From Deltaproteobacteria bacterium (lineage in GTDB: Bacteria > Myxococcota_A > Polyangia > HGW-17), in NCBI GenBank assembly GCA_016937155.1, contig JAFGWM010000069.1, positions 1 through 38,078 on the forward strand: a stretch of 38,078 nucleotides of DNA, written 5' to 3'. Each line of letters starts with the position of its first letter. The stretch's first letter is position 1. This document shows positions 27,322 through 34,349 of the stretch, in pieces. The notes under the pieces are model-generated. The model worked only from the letters and a program-made list of their open reading frames with translations. It made no database searches and had not been told where the DNA came from. The translations under genes and the position numbers were made by a program.

Positions 27322-27690
27322 TCAACCTAAAATTTTTTTTACTTCCTGACTGGCTCGAGACAGATCAAGAAAAACCAATCCCAGCTTTGCTGTTTTCCGG
27401 GCAAGGGCAATTAATACAGCGTGTTCACCGGCATGCATTATAATAACATAGCCATTATCACCTCTGACAAATAACTGTTCAAGGTTACCCCTCTTCAGTT
27501 CGAGCGCCGTTCTGGTGCCCATGGATAGCATCGCTGCACTCATCGCAGCTATCTGTGCTTCTTCAATGTTGGGGGCAAGTGAGCTGGCAATCATTAACCC
27601 ATCCTCTGAAACAATTGCGCATGCTTCTATATCACCGCTACCACTTTGAAGATGCTCCAGAGTATCATTAAGAGCCTGTGTTCTTGACAT
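27322..27690 (-). CDS. Roadblock/LC7 protein heading the signalling operon
   Basis: The 122-residue protein is a single Roadblock domain: LEHLQSGSGDIEACAIVSEDGLMIASSL, a central AAMSAAMLSMGTRTA helix, then LFVRGDNGYVIIMHAG and ALIALARKTAKLGLV strands. This is the short MglB-like class that regulates MglA-type GTPases. AAGGAG precedes the ATG at 27690. It is the first gene of the leftward run and lies behind an unusual set of inverted and direct repeats (27734-27861). Confidence 0.85.
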   Translation of the reverse strand: MSRTQALNDTLEHLQSGSGDIEACAIVSEDGLMIASSLAPNIEEAQIAAMSAAMLSMGTRTALELKRGNLEQLFVRGDNGYVIIMHAGEHAVLIALARKTAKLGLVFLDLSRASQEVKKILG

Positions 27691-27733
27691 TTTTTTCTCC
27701 TTAAAATTACCATGCACAGGTAATTTTCAGTTC

Positions 27734-27766
27734 TTCAACACTTGTTGAAATCCATCTGCATTTCAA
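27734..27766. promoter_or_regulatory. Overlapping dyads upstream of the Roadblock operon
   Basis: A 16-base palindrome TTCAACA-CT-TGTTGAA lies at 27734-27749 and overlaps a second dyad, TTGAAAT, eight bases, ATTTCAA, at 27745-27766. They are 44 or more bases upstream of the Roadblock start on the minus strand and look like operator sites. No T-run follows on the minus strand, so a terminator is unlikely. Confidence 0.4.
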
Positions 27767-27830
27767 GCAAATCCTTGATATTTTTTTTAACTTATTGTTT
27801 TTATGTTTATTTTTTTGCAAAAACTATTGG

Positions 27831-27861
27831 ACAAATCGGATAATTTTAAAAACAAATCGGA
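27831..27861. repeat. Tandem ACAAATCGGA sites 21 bases apart
   Basis: Two exact copies of ACAAATCGGA lie at 27831-27840 and 27852-27861. The 21-base period puts them on the same face of the helix, two turns apart, as expected for a cooperatively binding regulator. They sit upstream of the leftward operon and directly after the lipoprotein stop. Confidence 0.4.
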
Positions 27862-27868
27862 ATTAAGA

Positions 27869-28828
27869 TTACAGATTATCTATAACTGCTTTAACAGCCT
27901 GCACCTTAAGACCAAGACTAACATAATCCACACCATCAATGGTTATATCCGGAGTCAGGACAATATTAACAGTTCCATTACATTTAAGTTCAGTCAGTGT
28001 GATTACTCCGTCGTCTACACATTCAGACAGGTCATCACACCCGGAATACTCACTGCTGCACTGATTATCAAAAGTATCAAGTATAAACTGACTCCCCTCT
28101 GGATCATCCAGAATATCATCATTCACATTTTCTACAAAAGCCGGAAGAACACTGTCTCTGATTGCAGCAACTTCAACCGCCCCGGCTATTATTATATCAG
28201 TCCATTCCTCTTCACTTGCAGTTCCCTGCAGTACCGCATTGTGCAGAGTTATATTCACTGTCTGAGTGTCGGAAACCGGTAACGAAAAATCAACACTGGC
28301 AGGTCCCATATCAAGGTATCCGTTTCCGTAAACCCTACCACACAGTGTTGCCGATGTAGGACTCTGTGTATCAACTGAAAAAACTCCATTCCCTGAAAAC
28401 ATCGTACCCAAATCAGTTCCCGTAAAACTCCCCTCAATCAGGGTGGCACTTATTGAATTATCCCCTGTGAAATCCTCAATTTTCAGATTTGCCAGAATTG
28501 CAGTATCACCCTTTTCAATAGTTTCAGCTAACACCGGATTTATCGAGAAATCAGATGAAGTGGAAAGCAGACTCTGCATAAGATTTGCAAGCTTATTATC
28601 GACAAAACCGTCTCCGTCAAGATCAGCTCCCACGTTCTCAGCAGGATTTGATGGAATATAAATCTCACTTATTACGTAAGTATACGATTCACCACCAACA
28701 TTTCCACAGATTGCACTATTGTTCAGATTATTTAATGTGGAGGTGTTGTTGGTGGAATTACTGGAATCATCACAACTGATAACCGAAAAAATCAGGACAA
28801 AAAATATTATAAAATTAATTGTTTTCAT
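27869..28828 (-). CDS. Lipoprotein, Asp-rich with DLDGDGFVDN motif
   Basis: The 319-residue lipoprotein has a lipobox (VISC) at the end of a strong signal peptide, followed by a Ser/Asn-rich linker. The mature part is beta-rich and acidic, with GADLDGDGFVDNKL near residue 70, similar to calcium-binding EF-type loops, and several cysteines in the C-terminal half (SSEYSGCDDLSECVD). No enzymatic motif is visible. Lipoproteins with this DLDGDG signature are common in Myxococcota-type genomes. AAGGAG precedes the ATG. It is probably transcribed on its own. Confidence 0.72.
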   Translation of the reverse strand: MKTINFIIFFVLIFSVISCDDSSNSTNNTSTLNNLNNSAICGNVGGESYTYVISEIYIPSNPAENVGADLDGDGFVDNKLANLMQSLLSTSSDFSINPVLAETIEKGDTAILANLKIEDFTGDNSISATLIEGSFTGTDLGTMFSGNGVFSVDTQSPTSATLCGRVYGNGYLDMGPASVDFSLPVSDTQTVNITLHNAVLQGTASEEEWTDIIIAGAVEVAAIRDSVLPAFVENVNDDILDDPEGSQFILDTFDNQCSSEYSGCDDLSECVDDGVITLTELKCNGTVNIVLTPDITIDGVDYVSLGLKVQAVKAVIDNL

Positions 28829-28962
28829 ACAAACTCCTTGAAATGTTAGTACTCAATAAATCAGACTCGGAATTTTATGCACATGGCCTAATTTAGTCAA
28901 GAATCTAAAAACTCTCTAAATTTTATGACAGCTGTTATTTATCATCTGAATTGTCTGAATTG

Positions 28963-28991
28963 TTGACTTTGAGTGCAACATTGTGCAGAAT
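28963..28991 (+). promoter_or_regulatory. Sigma-70-type promoter before the first hydrolase gene
   Basis: TTGACT at 28963-28968 and CAGAAT at 28986-28991 are spaced by 17 bases and lie 49 bases before the TTG start at 29040. The -35 is identical to the one at 12702. Confidence 0.45.
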
Positions 28992-29039
28992 GGTTTTGTC
29001 ATGATTTGATCCTGCCAGAAAATATTTGCGGAGGACATT

Positions 29040-29972
29040 TTGCTGTTCAGAGTGTATGGTTCAAGAGGTTCATATCCTATTTCGGGGGCTGATTATTCCA
29101 CTTTTGGTGGTCATACCACCTGTTTTTATCTGCGTTCTGAATCAGGAAATCACCTCACTGTTGATGCAGGAACAGGCATAAAACAGCTTGGTCATCACCT
29201 TATGAATGAGGGATTTGACTCCGGCAAAGGAAAAATGGCTCTCTTTTTTACACATACCCACTGGGATCACATTATGGGTATGCCCTTTTTTTCTCCACTC
29301 TTTATTGAGGGTAATATTTTCCATCTGTTCACAGCATCTCTTCCCTTTAGCGGCATTCAGGCAATATTTTCCGGGCTTTTTAAACCTGACATATTCCCTG
29401 TTCCCTTTGATGATCTGAAAAGTGAAATAAAACTGACCGAAATTTCGCCCCCTGATTTGATTCAGTATGAAGATTTTTCAGTAAACTGTATGCAAATCAA
29501 TCATAACAACATTTCATTAGGTTTCAGAATAGAAAATGAAGGAAAGAGCGTTACAGTATTAAGCGACAATGCAATAATTGAACTTGCCAGAATGGGTGAC
29601 GGGTTTATAAACAAATACAAAAGACTTCCGGATGGGAAGAAATCCTCGGAGTTATCCGAGGAAACTCTTGATTTCATATCTGATTACAGACGAAGACAAA
29701 CTGAATTTGCTTATGGAAGTGATATTCTGATTTGTGATACACATTTTACCACTGATACAATCAGGGGACGAGAGACATGGGGTCATTCGACTCCGGACGA
29801 AGCGGTAAGGCTTGCAAAAGACTGTAAACCCGGATTTTTAATTTTGCATCATCATGATCCTGAACGTGGTGATTCTCATGTTATTGAAAAAGAAAAAAGA
29901 GTGCGAGAAATGCTTTCTGATACTGATTGCCGGGTGTACGCCGGCTATGAGGGTCTGGAAATTAATCTTTAA
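29040..29972 (+). CDS. Metallo-beta-lactamase-fold hydrolase, TTG start
   Basis: The 310-residue protein has the family motif THTHWDH (metal ligands), VLSDNAI (bridging Asp), GHSTPDEA and LHHHDPERGDS, which suggest a two-metal phosphodiesterase or RNase-Z/PhnP-like hydrolase. The substrate is unknown. There is no nearby ATG at the N terminus; TTG at 29040, six bases after GGAGG, is the natural start and keeps the first strand (FRVYGSRGSYP) that also opens the paralogue at 30051. It has no signal peptide. Confidence 0.82.
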   Translation: MLFRVYGSRGSYPISGADYSTFGGHTTCFYLRSESGNHLTVDAGTGIKQLGHHLMNEGFDSGKGKMALFFTHTHWDHIMGMPFFSPLFIEGNIFHLFTASLPFSGIQAIFSGLFKPDIFPVPFDDLKSEIKLTEISPPDLIQYEDFSVNCMQINHNNISLGFRIENEGKSVTVLSDNAIIELARMGDGFINKYKRLPDGKKSSELSEETLDFISDYRRRQTEFAYGSDILICDTHFTTDTIRGRETWGHSTPDEAVRLAKDCKPGFLILHHHDPERGDSHVIEKEKRVREMLSDTDCRVYAGYEGLEINL

Positions 29973-30050
29973 TTATGTTTAATATTTTCAAAATTTATTT
30001 CATATATAAAAACTCTAGTCCTTACTGTCTTAACAGATCAGGTGTAAAAA

Positions 30051-30890
30051 ATGGAAATTAATGTCTGGGGAGCCAGAGGAAGCTATATATGTCCCCAAAG
30101 AAGCTACAGTTATTATGGTGGAAACACCACATGCCTTGAGATGATATCATCAGGTGGCAATACTCTGATTCTTGATGCAGGAAGCGGAATAATCCCTCTC
30201 GGTAGGGAAATCATAAAGTCAAACAAAATTATTAAAGATTTTCATATTCTTCTGACTCACACTCACATTGATCATCTTCAAGGATTTCCCTTTTTTATGC
30301 CGATTTATCTTCAGGAAACTAAAATTCACATTCATTGTGGAAGATGGGATGTCAGCGCTGTTTCACAAACTTTTGAACGATTATTTGCTACTCAATACAG
30401 CCCGATTAAAACGATGAAAAACCTTCAGGCTGAAATTCAGTTTCATGAAATGGATGAGTTTGAAATCTATAATATTATGGATTTTCAGGTAATCCCTGTG
30501 CGTACTCAGCATACAACAGACACCTATGCCTATAAAATTACAGATGAAGACGGTTCAACTTTTGGTTTTATAACAGATCATGAAATCGACAACCCTGATA
30601 TAAACAATCAGATTATAAAAGAATTTTACGGCTGTAATCTTGTTTTTCATGATGGTCAACTTGATAAATCTGAGTATTCGTGGCAAAAGGGCTGGGGCCA
30701 TTCCACTGTGGAAAAAGCCATTGAAAACGGACTAAGGATGAACACTCCCCATCTTGGCATTTTTCATCATTCTCCGGATCATCAGGATGCGGTAATAGAC
30801 TCAATCAGGAATGATATTCTCGCCAGTTATAATAAAGACATGAAAATATCCTTTATAAGGGAGGGTGATAAATTTATTCTCCCGATCTGA
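30051..30890 (+). CDS. Metallo-beta-lactamase-fold hydrolase, paralogue
   Basis: The 279-residue protein is clearly paralogous to the preceding gene: NVWGARGSYI and GGNTTC at the start, THTHIDHLQGFPFF as the metal motif, FITDHEID, GWGHSTVEKAIENG and FHHSPDHQDAVIDS. All likely metal ligands are present. The two genes are 78 bases apart in the same direction and look like a tandem duplication that has diverged. Class-II cyclic-nucleotide phosphodiesterase and PhnP-like activities are possibilities, not assignments. Confidence 0.83.
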   Translation: MEINVWGARGSYICPQRSYSYYGGNTTCLEMISSGGNTLILDAGSGIIPLGREIIKSNKIIKDFHILLTHTHIDHLQGFPFFMPIYLQETKIHIHCGRWDVSAVSQTFERLFATQYSPIKTMKNLQAEIQFHEMDEFEIYNIMDFQVIPVRTQHTTDTYAYKITDEDGSTFGFITDHEIDNPDINNQIIKEFYGCNLVFHDGQLDKSEYSWQKGWGHSTVEKAIENGLRMNTPHLGIFHHSPDHQDAVIDSIRNDILASYNKDMKISFIREGDKFILPI

Positions 30891-30968
30891 AATTTCAAGG
30901 TCTCAAAATTCTAAATAATTTCAGGTTTATAGTTACATCCATTGTTATCAAATGTGAGCAGGCAGTAA

Positions 30969-31238
30969 TCATTTTTCATAGTAGTTATTAGGGGATACAT
31001 TTTTAAATACCTTCAGAAACTGATCCCATGCTTTTTTATCATCTGAAAGTTCTTCTGATGAAAATTGTTCGATAAAATTCTCCATATCCTCGTGACGAAT
31101 ATAAAAAATATTCTTCTCTTCCTTAACAAGGACTCTAATTACACTGCTGTCCTTTATTTTAAGATTAATCAAATCAAAAATCCCAAGTTCAGAGAATAAA
31201 CTGTTTAATATTTCAAGATATTCTTCCAGTGTTTTCAT
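30969..31238 (-). CDS. Small acidic protein, unknown
   Basis: The 89-residue soluble protein has a start helix (TLEEYLEILNSLFSEL), a short strand pair (NLKIKDSSVIRVLVKEEKNIFYI) and a C-terminal helical region. I do not recognise a family. The ATG at 31238 is preferred over GTG at 31241, with AAGGAG five bases before it. It is flanked by a convergent hydrolase gene and a co-directional lipoprotein that ends in its own terminator. Confidence 0.6.
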   Translation of the reverse strand: MKTLEEYLEILNSLFSELGIFDLINLKIKDSSVIRVLVKEEKNIFYIRHEDMENFIEQFSSEELSDDKKAWDQFLKVFKNVSPNNYYEK

Positions 31239-31322
31239 CACAGCTCCTTATGTTTGGTCTACAGAAATACTACAGCAAAAAGAAACCCCAGTCTAATTTT
31301 ACTTTTATGGAATCAGAAAAAT

Positions 31323-31346
31323 GTTCTTCTAATCTATTAGAAGAAC
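31323..31346 (-). terminator. Perfect-dyad terminator overlapping a stop codon
   Basis: An exact 11-base inverted repeat (GTTCTTCTAAT, CT, ATTAGAAGAAC) encloses the TAG stop of the lipoprotein gene at 31329. On the minus strand it is followed by ATTTTT, as in an intrinsic terminator. The formal two-base loop must open to four or more. Confidence 0.6.
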
Positions 31347-32027
31347 CTGAAATGAAAGAGTATCATGGGAGATACTTCTGCCTTCAGTGTATCCTCCCTG
31401 AAAAGCACTGTTTACCTGTCCAAGCAGTATTCTTCTTACATAGACATCAATTTCACAGTCCGGAATATTAACATCATAATCTGGATTTACGCTGGCAACA
31501 GTATATTCACCATCATCAGCCACATCATAAAGTGCAATGTTTTCAATACAAGTTCCTTCAACAAATATGTCAACTGTATCTTCACTCAATGTTGCATCCC
31601 AATAGATTGTAAGGGACTCTCCCTCATATACAGTATCTGAAGGTTCAAGGCCGGAAATTTCAGGCACTGCAGGCAATTCCACTTCAGTAGATACTTCCTC
31701 ATCGGTACGAACAAATGTAAAATCATACATGTAATCTGAATCAAAATCCACAACAGCTCTGGACCAGTGCATATTTGTAATAAGTTCTACATACTCCTCC
31801 ATATAACTGTCATTACATTCTATATACTCTCCACCGGTAAGATCAACAACTGTTCCAGTGGAACCGCCAACTCTCAATGCAGCCAGTGCTGTAACCGTCC
31901 CGGATTCATCCTCTTCAATCACATAATGTGCCCAAATTCCTGACGTTTTAATATTTTCAGAATCTGTAACCGAGCAGGAAAGCATAAATACACATAACAT
32001 AGGTACAAACAATAAAAGATTTTTCAT
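31329..32027 (-). CDS. Lipoprotein, beta-rich, unknown
   Basis: The 232-residue lipoprotein precursor has a lipobox (MLSC) after a hydrophobic signal. The mature chain is acidic and beta-rich, with a first domain (GIWAHYVIEEDESGTVTALAA) and an Ig-like second domain beginning at about residue 120 (PAVPEISGLEPSDTVYEGESLTIYWDA), which resembles a fibronectin/IPT-type strand pattern. GGAGG precedes the ATG. A terminator overlaps the stop. No function can be assigned. Confidence 0.7.
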   Translation of the reverse strand: MKNLLLFVPMLCVFMLSCSVTDSENIKTSGIWAHYVIEEDESGTVTALAALRVGGSTGTVVDLTGGEYIECNDSYMEEYVELITNMHWSRAVVDFDSDYMYDFTFVRTDEEVSTEVELPAVPEISGLEPSDTVYEGESLTIYWDATLSEDTVDIFVEGTCIENIALYDVADDGEYTVASVNPDYDVNIPDCEIDVYVRRILLGQVNSAFQGGYTEGRSISHDTLSFQVLLID

Positions 32028-32157
32028 AATACTACCTCCAATATATTTTTAACACACATCGTGGTATACCAGAAATTGACTTCATCGCCAGAAGAAACAA
32101 AGTGCAATTAATTAATTTTTACTTTTTTTCTATGTAAATCTGCTTTCTTTTCAATGG

Positions 32158-32177
32158 ACATCAACTTTTTTTGATGT
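32158..32177. promoter_or_regulatory. Dyad operator-like site before the lysine-rich lipoprotein gene
   Basis: ACATCAA at 32158-32164 and TTGATGT at 32171-32177 form an exact seven-base inverted repeat with a six-base T-rich spacer. A possible -10 (TATAGAT, 32199-32205) lies downstream. It stands between two divergent lipoprotein genes, so it could regulate either. Confidence 0.4.
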
Positions 32178-32241
32178 TACAAAACCCGGTAATCAAAGTA
32201 TAGATGGGAAAAATTCCCGAAAAAACAAAGGAGTTTTATTT

Positions 32242-32778
32242 ATGAAGAGGTCACTGTTTTTAGTATTAGCTGCGGTGTTTGGAGTCTCAGCTTTTGCAGG
32301 TTGTGGTACGTCAAAGAAAAAAGCAAGAGAAGATTTTAACAAATATGTTAAGGCATCAAACCCGATAATTATTGACGCCGGAAAACACTATCACGAAACC
32401 CTCATCTGGCTTGGTTCGTACACTGATGCCAAAAAAGATGAATACAAGAAAAAAATTGGAAAAAGAACTGATGAATACAAGAAATTTGTAAAAGATCTTG
32501 ATGCTGTAAAGGCTCCCAATAAAAAACTGGTAAAAATTCGTGAAAATGATGTAAAAATGCTTCACTGCACAAAGGAGATTTATAAAGAGTATAAGTCCCA
32601 ACTGGAAGCAGGGAAAAAGCCACATGAAAACGAAAGAATCAAAGAACTCACTAAAGAATATAAAATGAGGGATAAACGATTCTGGGAACTCAGAAGAGAA
32701 TATAAAAAGAAATATGGCGGAAAGACCAAGCGTTCAAAAAGCCATAAAAAATTCAAAAAACGTAAAAAGCATAAATAG
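32242..32778 (+). CDS. Lysine-rich small lipoprotein
   Basis: The 178-residue precursor has a lipobox (FAGC) and a mature chain that is mostly helical. The last ~40 residues are extremely basic (KKKYGGKTKRSKSHKKFKKRKKHK). A repeat of DEYKKKIGKRTDEYKKFVKD lies near the middle. A basic envelope-anchored tail could bind LPS, nucleic acid or peptidoglycan, but this is inference. AAAGGAG precedes the ATG. A hairpin and T-run follow at 32857-32884. Confidence 0.7.
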   Translation: MKRSLFLVLAAVFGVSAFAGCGTSKKKAREDFNKYVKASNPIIIDAGKHYHETLIWLGSYTDAKKDEYKKKIGKRTDEYKKFVKDLDAVKAPNKKLVKIRENDVKMLHCTKEIYKEYKSQLEAGKKPHENERIKELTKEYKMRDKRFWELRREYKKKYGGKTKRSKSHKKFKKRKKHK

Positions 32779-32856
32779 TCGAATTCCCACCTGAATTCTT
32801 CATTTACAAATGTATACCGTACTTCCCTGGTTATCTTTTTAGTCCGAATAAAAGCC

Positions 32857-32884
32857 CAATAAACAGTTATTGTTAATTTTTTTT
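32857..32884 (+). terminator. Intrinsic terminator between convergent genes
   Basis: CAATAA, a four-base loop and TTATTG form a perfect six-base stem at 32857-32872, followed by a run of eight T at 32877-32884. It ends the rightward lipoprotein gene just before the convergent stop at 32892. The stem is AT-rich and therefore weak. Confidence 0.5.
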
Positions 32885-32891
32885 GACGCAA

Positions 32892-34349
32892 TTATTTCAG
32901 TTCTTCTTCTTTTAATGGAGGGCCCTGTTCAGTCCACCCAAACGGAAGTACAGAACCAACATTCTCACTATCCAGTGAAATATCAGTCAGTTTTTCCTTC
33001 TCCGAAATATTATAGTAATTTTGTCCTCCCGGTGGAGGTGATAAAAACACCATACGTCCAGAGTCATGTTGTGTTTTGTAATTAATAGAAGAATACCATC
33101 TGGTATTTCCGGTATTCTTTATCAGTACCCTGATAGGATATTTTCCCATTTTTATACTGCCAATGCTCAGTTTAAGAAATTTGCGACCATTAAGCATGTC
33201 GGAGATATCTGATTCAGGTAATGATGAAATCACAGCGATTTTTTTTACCAGATTTTCATTTTTTAATAGGTCCGGGGTTTTCCAGGGTTTGTATTTCTCA
33301 AAAATTTCAGAAGTTGCAAGGGCACAACTTATGTTCAGATCAAGCTCATTGCTTCTGTTGCTAAACCGTTTCAGGAATTCTTTCTTAAATCCTTTCATAC
33401 ATGAAGATGCCCTTTTAAAATCTTTTTCAAGAAGATACGACCTTGCAGCACTAATTATCACCCCGGATTCACACTGATTTAAACTCTTTTGCTCTGGAAA
33501 AAAAACTTTGGCCATCAGAACCACGGCATCCACACAACCTAAATTGTTTTGATTCACAACTAGGGTATTTTCATTCAGAATTCTGGTGGGGCCTACTTTC
33601 ACTCTGATAATATTCAATTTTTTCATATAATTCGAGACAAAAGACAGTAAGGTGTTTTTTTCAGATACCTTCTGCAAAAAAGCCATGCTTTTATCGGAAT
33701 TATCCCACGTTTTCACTTCGAGATTTCCAAGGGTAAAACTGGTCTGTTTATCCGAGGTAACTGCAAAACTGTCAATAACAGCATTTCTCAGTTTAAGCTT
33801 ACCTGCCGTTATAAAATAGGAATCCACCTGAGGATAGGTATCTACAATAATCGAAGATTTCAGTATTATATCCTCACTATTACTGAAAATATTCCCCCCT
33901 TCGAAAATAACAGTACCCTTTTCAACCGAACGTACTCCTTTAATTGCGAACTTTAGAAGAAAGCTATCCGAAGTTGAGGTGGATGCAGTCAGACCCTTTC
34001 CCGTAACAGATGAACTTTGATTTTTACCTGATTTCCCGGTCTTGGACAATGTGTTGAATACAAAATTTCTTCCTCTTATTAAATCAAATGTCCCCTGGTT
34101 ATTACATTGAGCATTAAACCAGAAACTACCTGCAAGAACATTATTTTTCCAACTTAGAACAATTTTTTTTGGAGTAATTAAAGGGCGACACTTTATAGAT
34201 TTCTTTTCCTGCAGTGGGAACTGAATATATGGGGAATACCTGTTTATTTCAGCAGATTCAGAAGAACTACAGCCAATTACAGATATATAATTAATGATAA
34301 AAAATAGGGTTAAAACAGTACTATTTACCTGAAATAATTTTCTGTGCAT
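32892..34349 (-). CDS. Large lipoprotein, unknown
   Basis: The 485-residue protein has a signal peptide ending in VIGC, so it is likely a lipoprotein. A long beta-rich N-terminal half (FIRST strands LAGSFWFNAQCNNQGTF, later ILKSSIIVDTYPQVDSYF) is followed from about residue 270 by a more helical segment with cysteines (NNLGCVDAVVLMAKVFFP, ALATSEIF) and a final beta segment (MGKYPIRVLIKNTGNTRWYSS). No family is recognised. Its start overlaps the FHA-TPR gene end by 29 bases, so the two are coupled, and an envelope role for the FHA protein partner is plausible. Confidence 0.6.
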   Translation of the reverse strand: MHRKLFQVNSTVLTLFFIINYISVIGCSSSESAEINRYSPYIQFPLQEKKSIKCRPLITPKKIVLSWKNNVLAGSFWFNAQCNNQGTFDLIRGRNFVFNTLSKTGKSGKNQSSSVTGKGLTASTSTSDSFLLKFAIKGVRSVEKGTVIFEGGNIFSNSEDIILKSSIIVDTYPQVDSYFITAGKLKLRNAVIDSFAVTSDKQTSFTLGNLEVKTWDNSDKSMAFLQKVSEKNTLLSFVSNYMKKLNIIRVKVGPTRILNENTLVVNQNNLGCVDAVVLMAKVFFPEQKSLNQCESGVIISAARSYLLEKDFKRASSCMKGFKKEFLKRFSNRSNELDLNISCALATSEIFEKYKPWKTPDLLKNENLVKKIAVISSLPESDISDMLNGRKFLKLSIGSIKMGKYPIRVLIKNTGNTRWYSSINYKTQHDSGRMVFLSPPPGGQNYYNISEKEKLTDISLDSENVGSVLPFGWTEQGPPLKEEELK

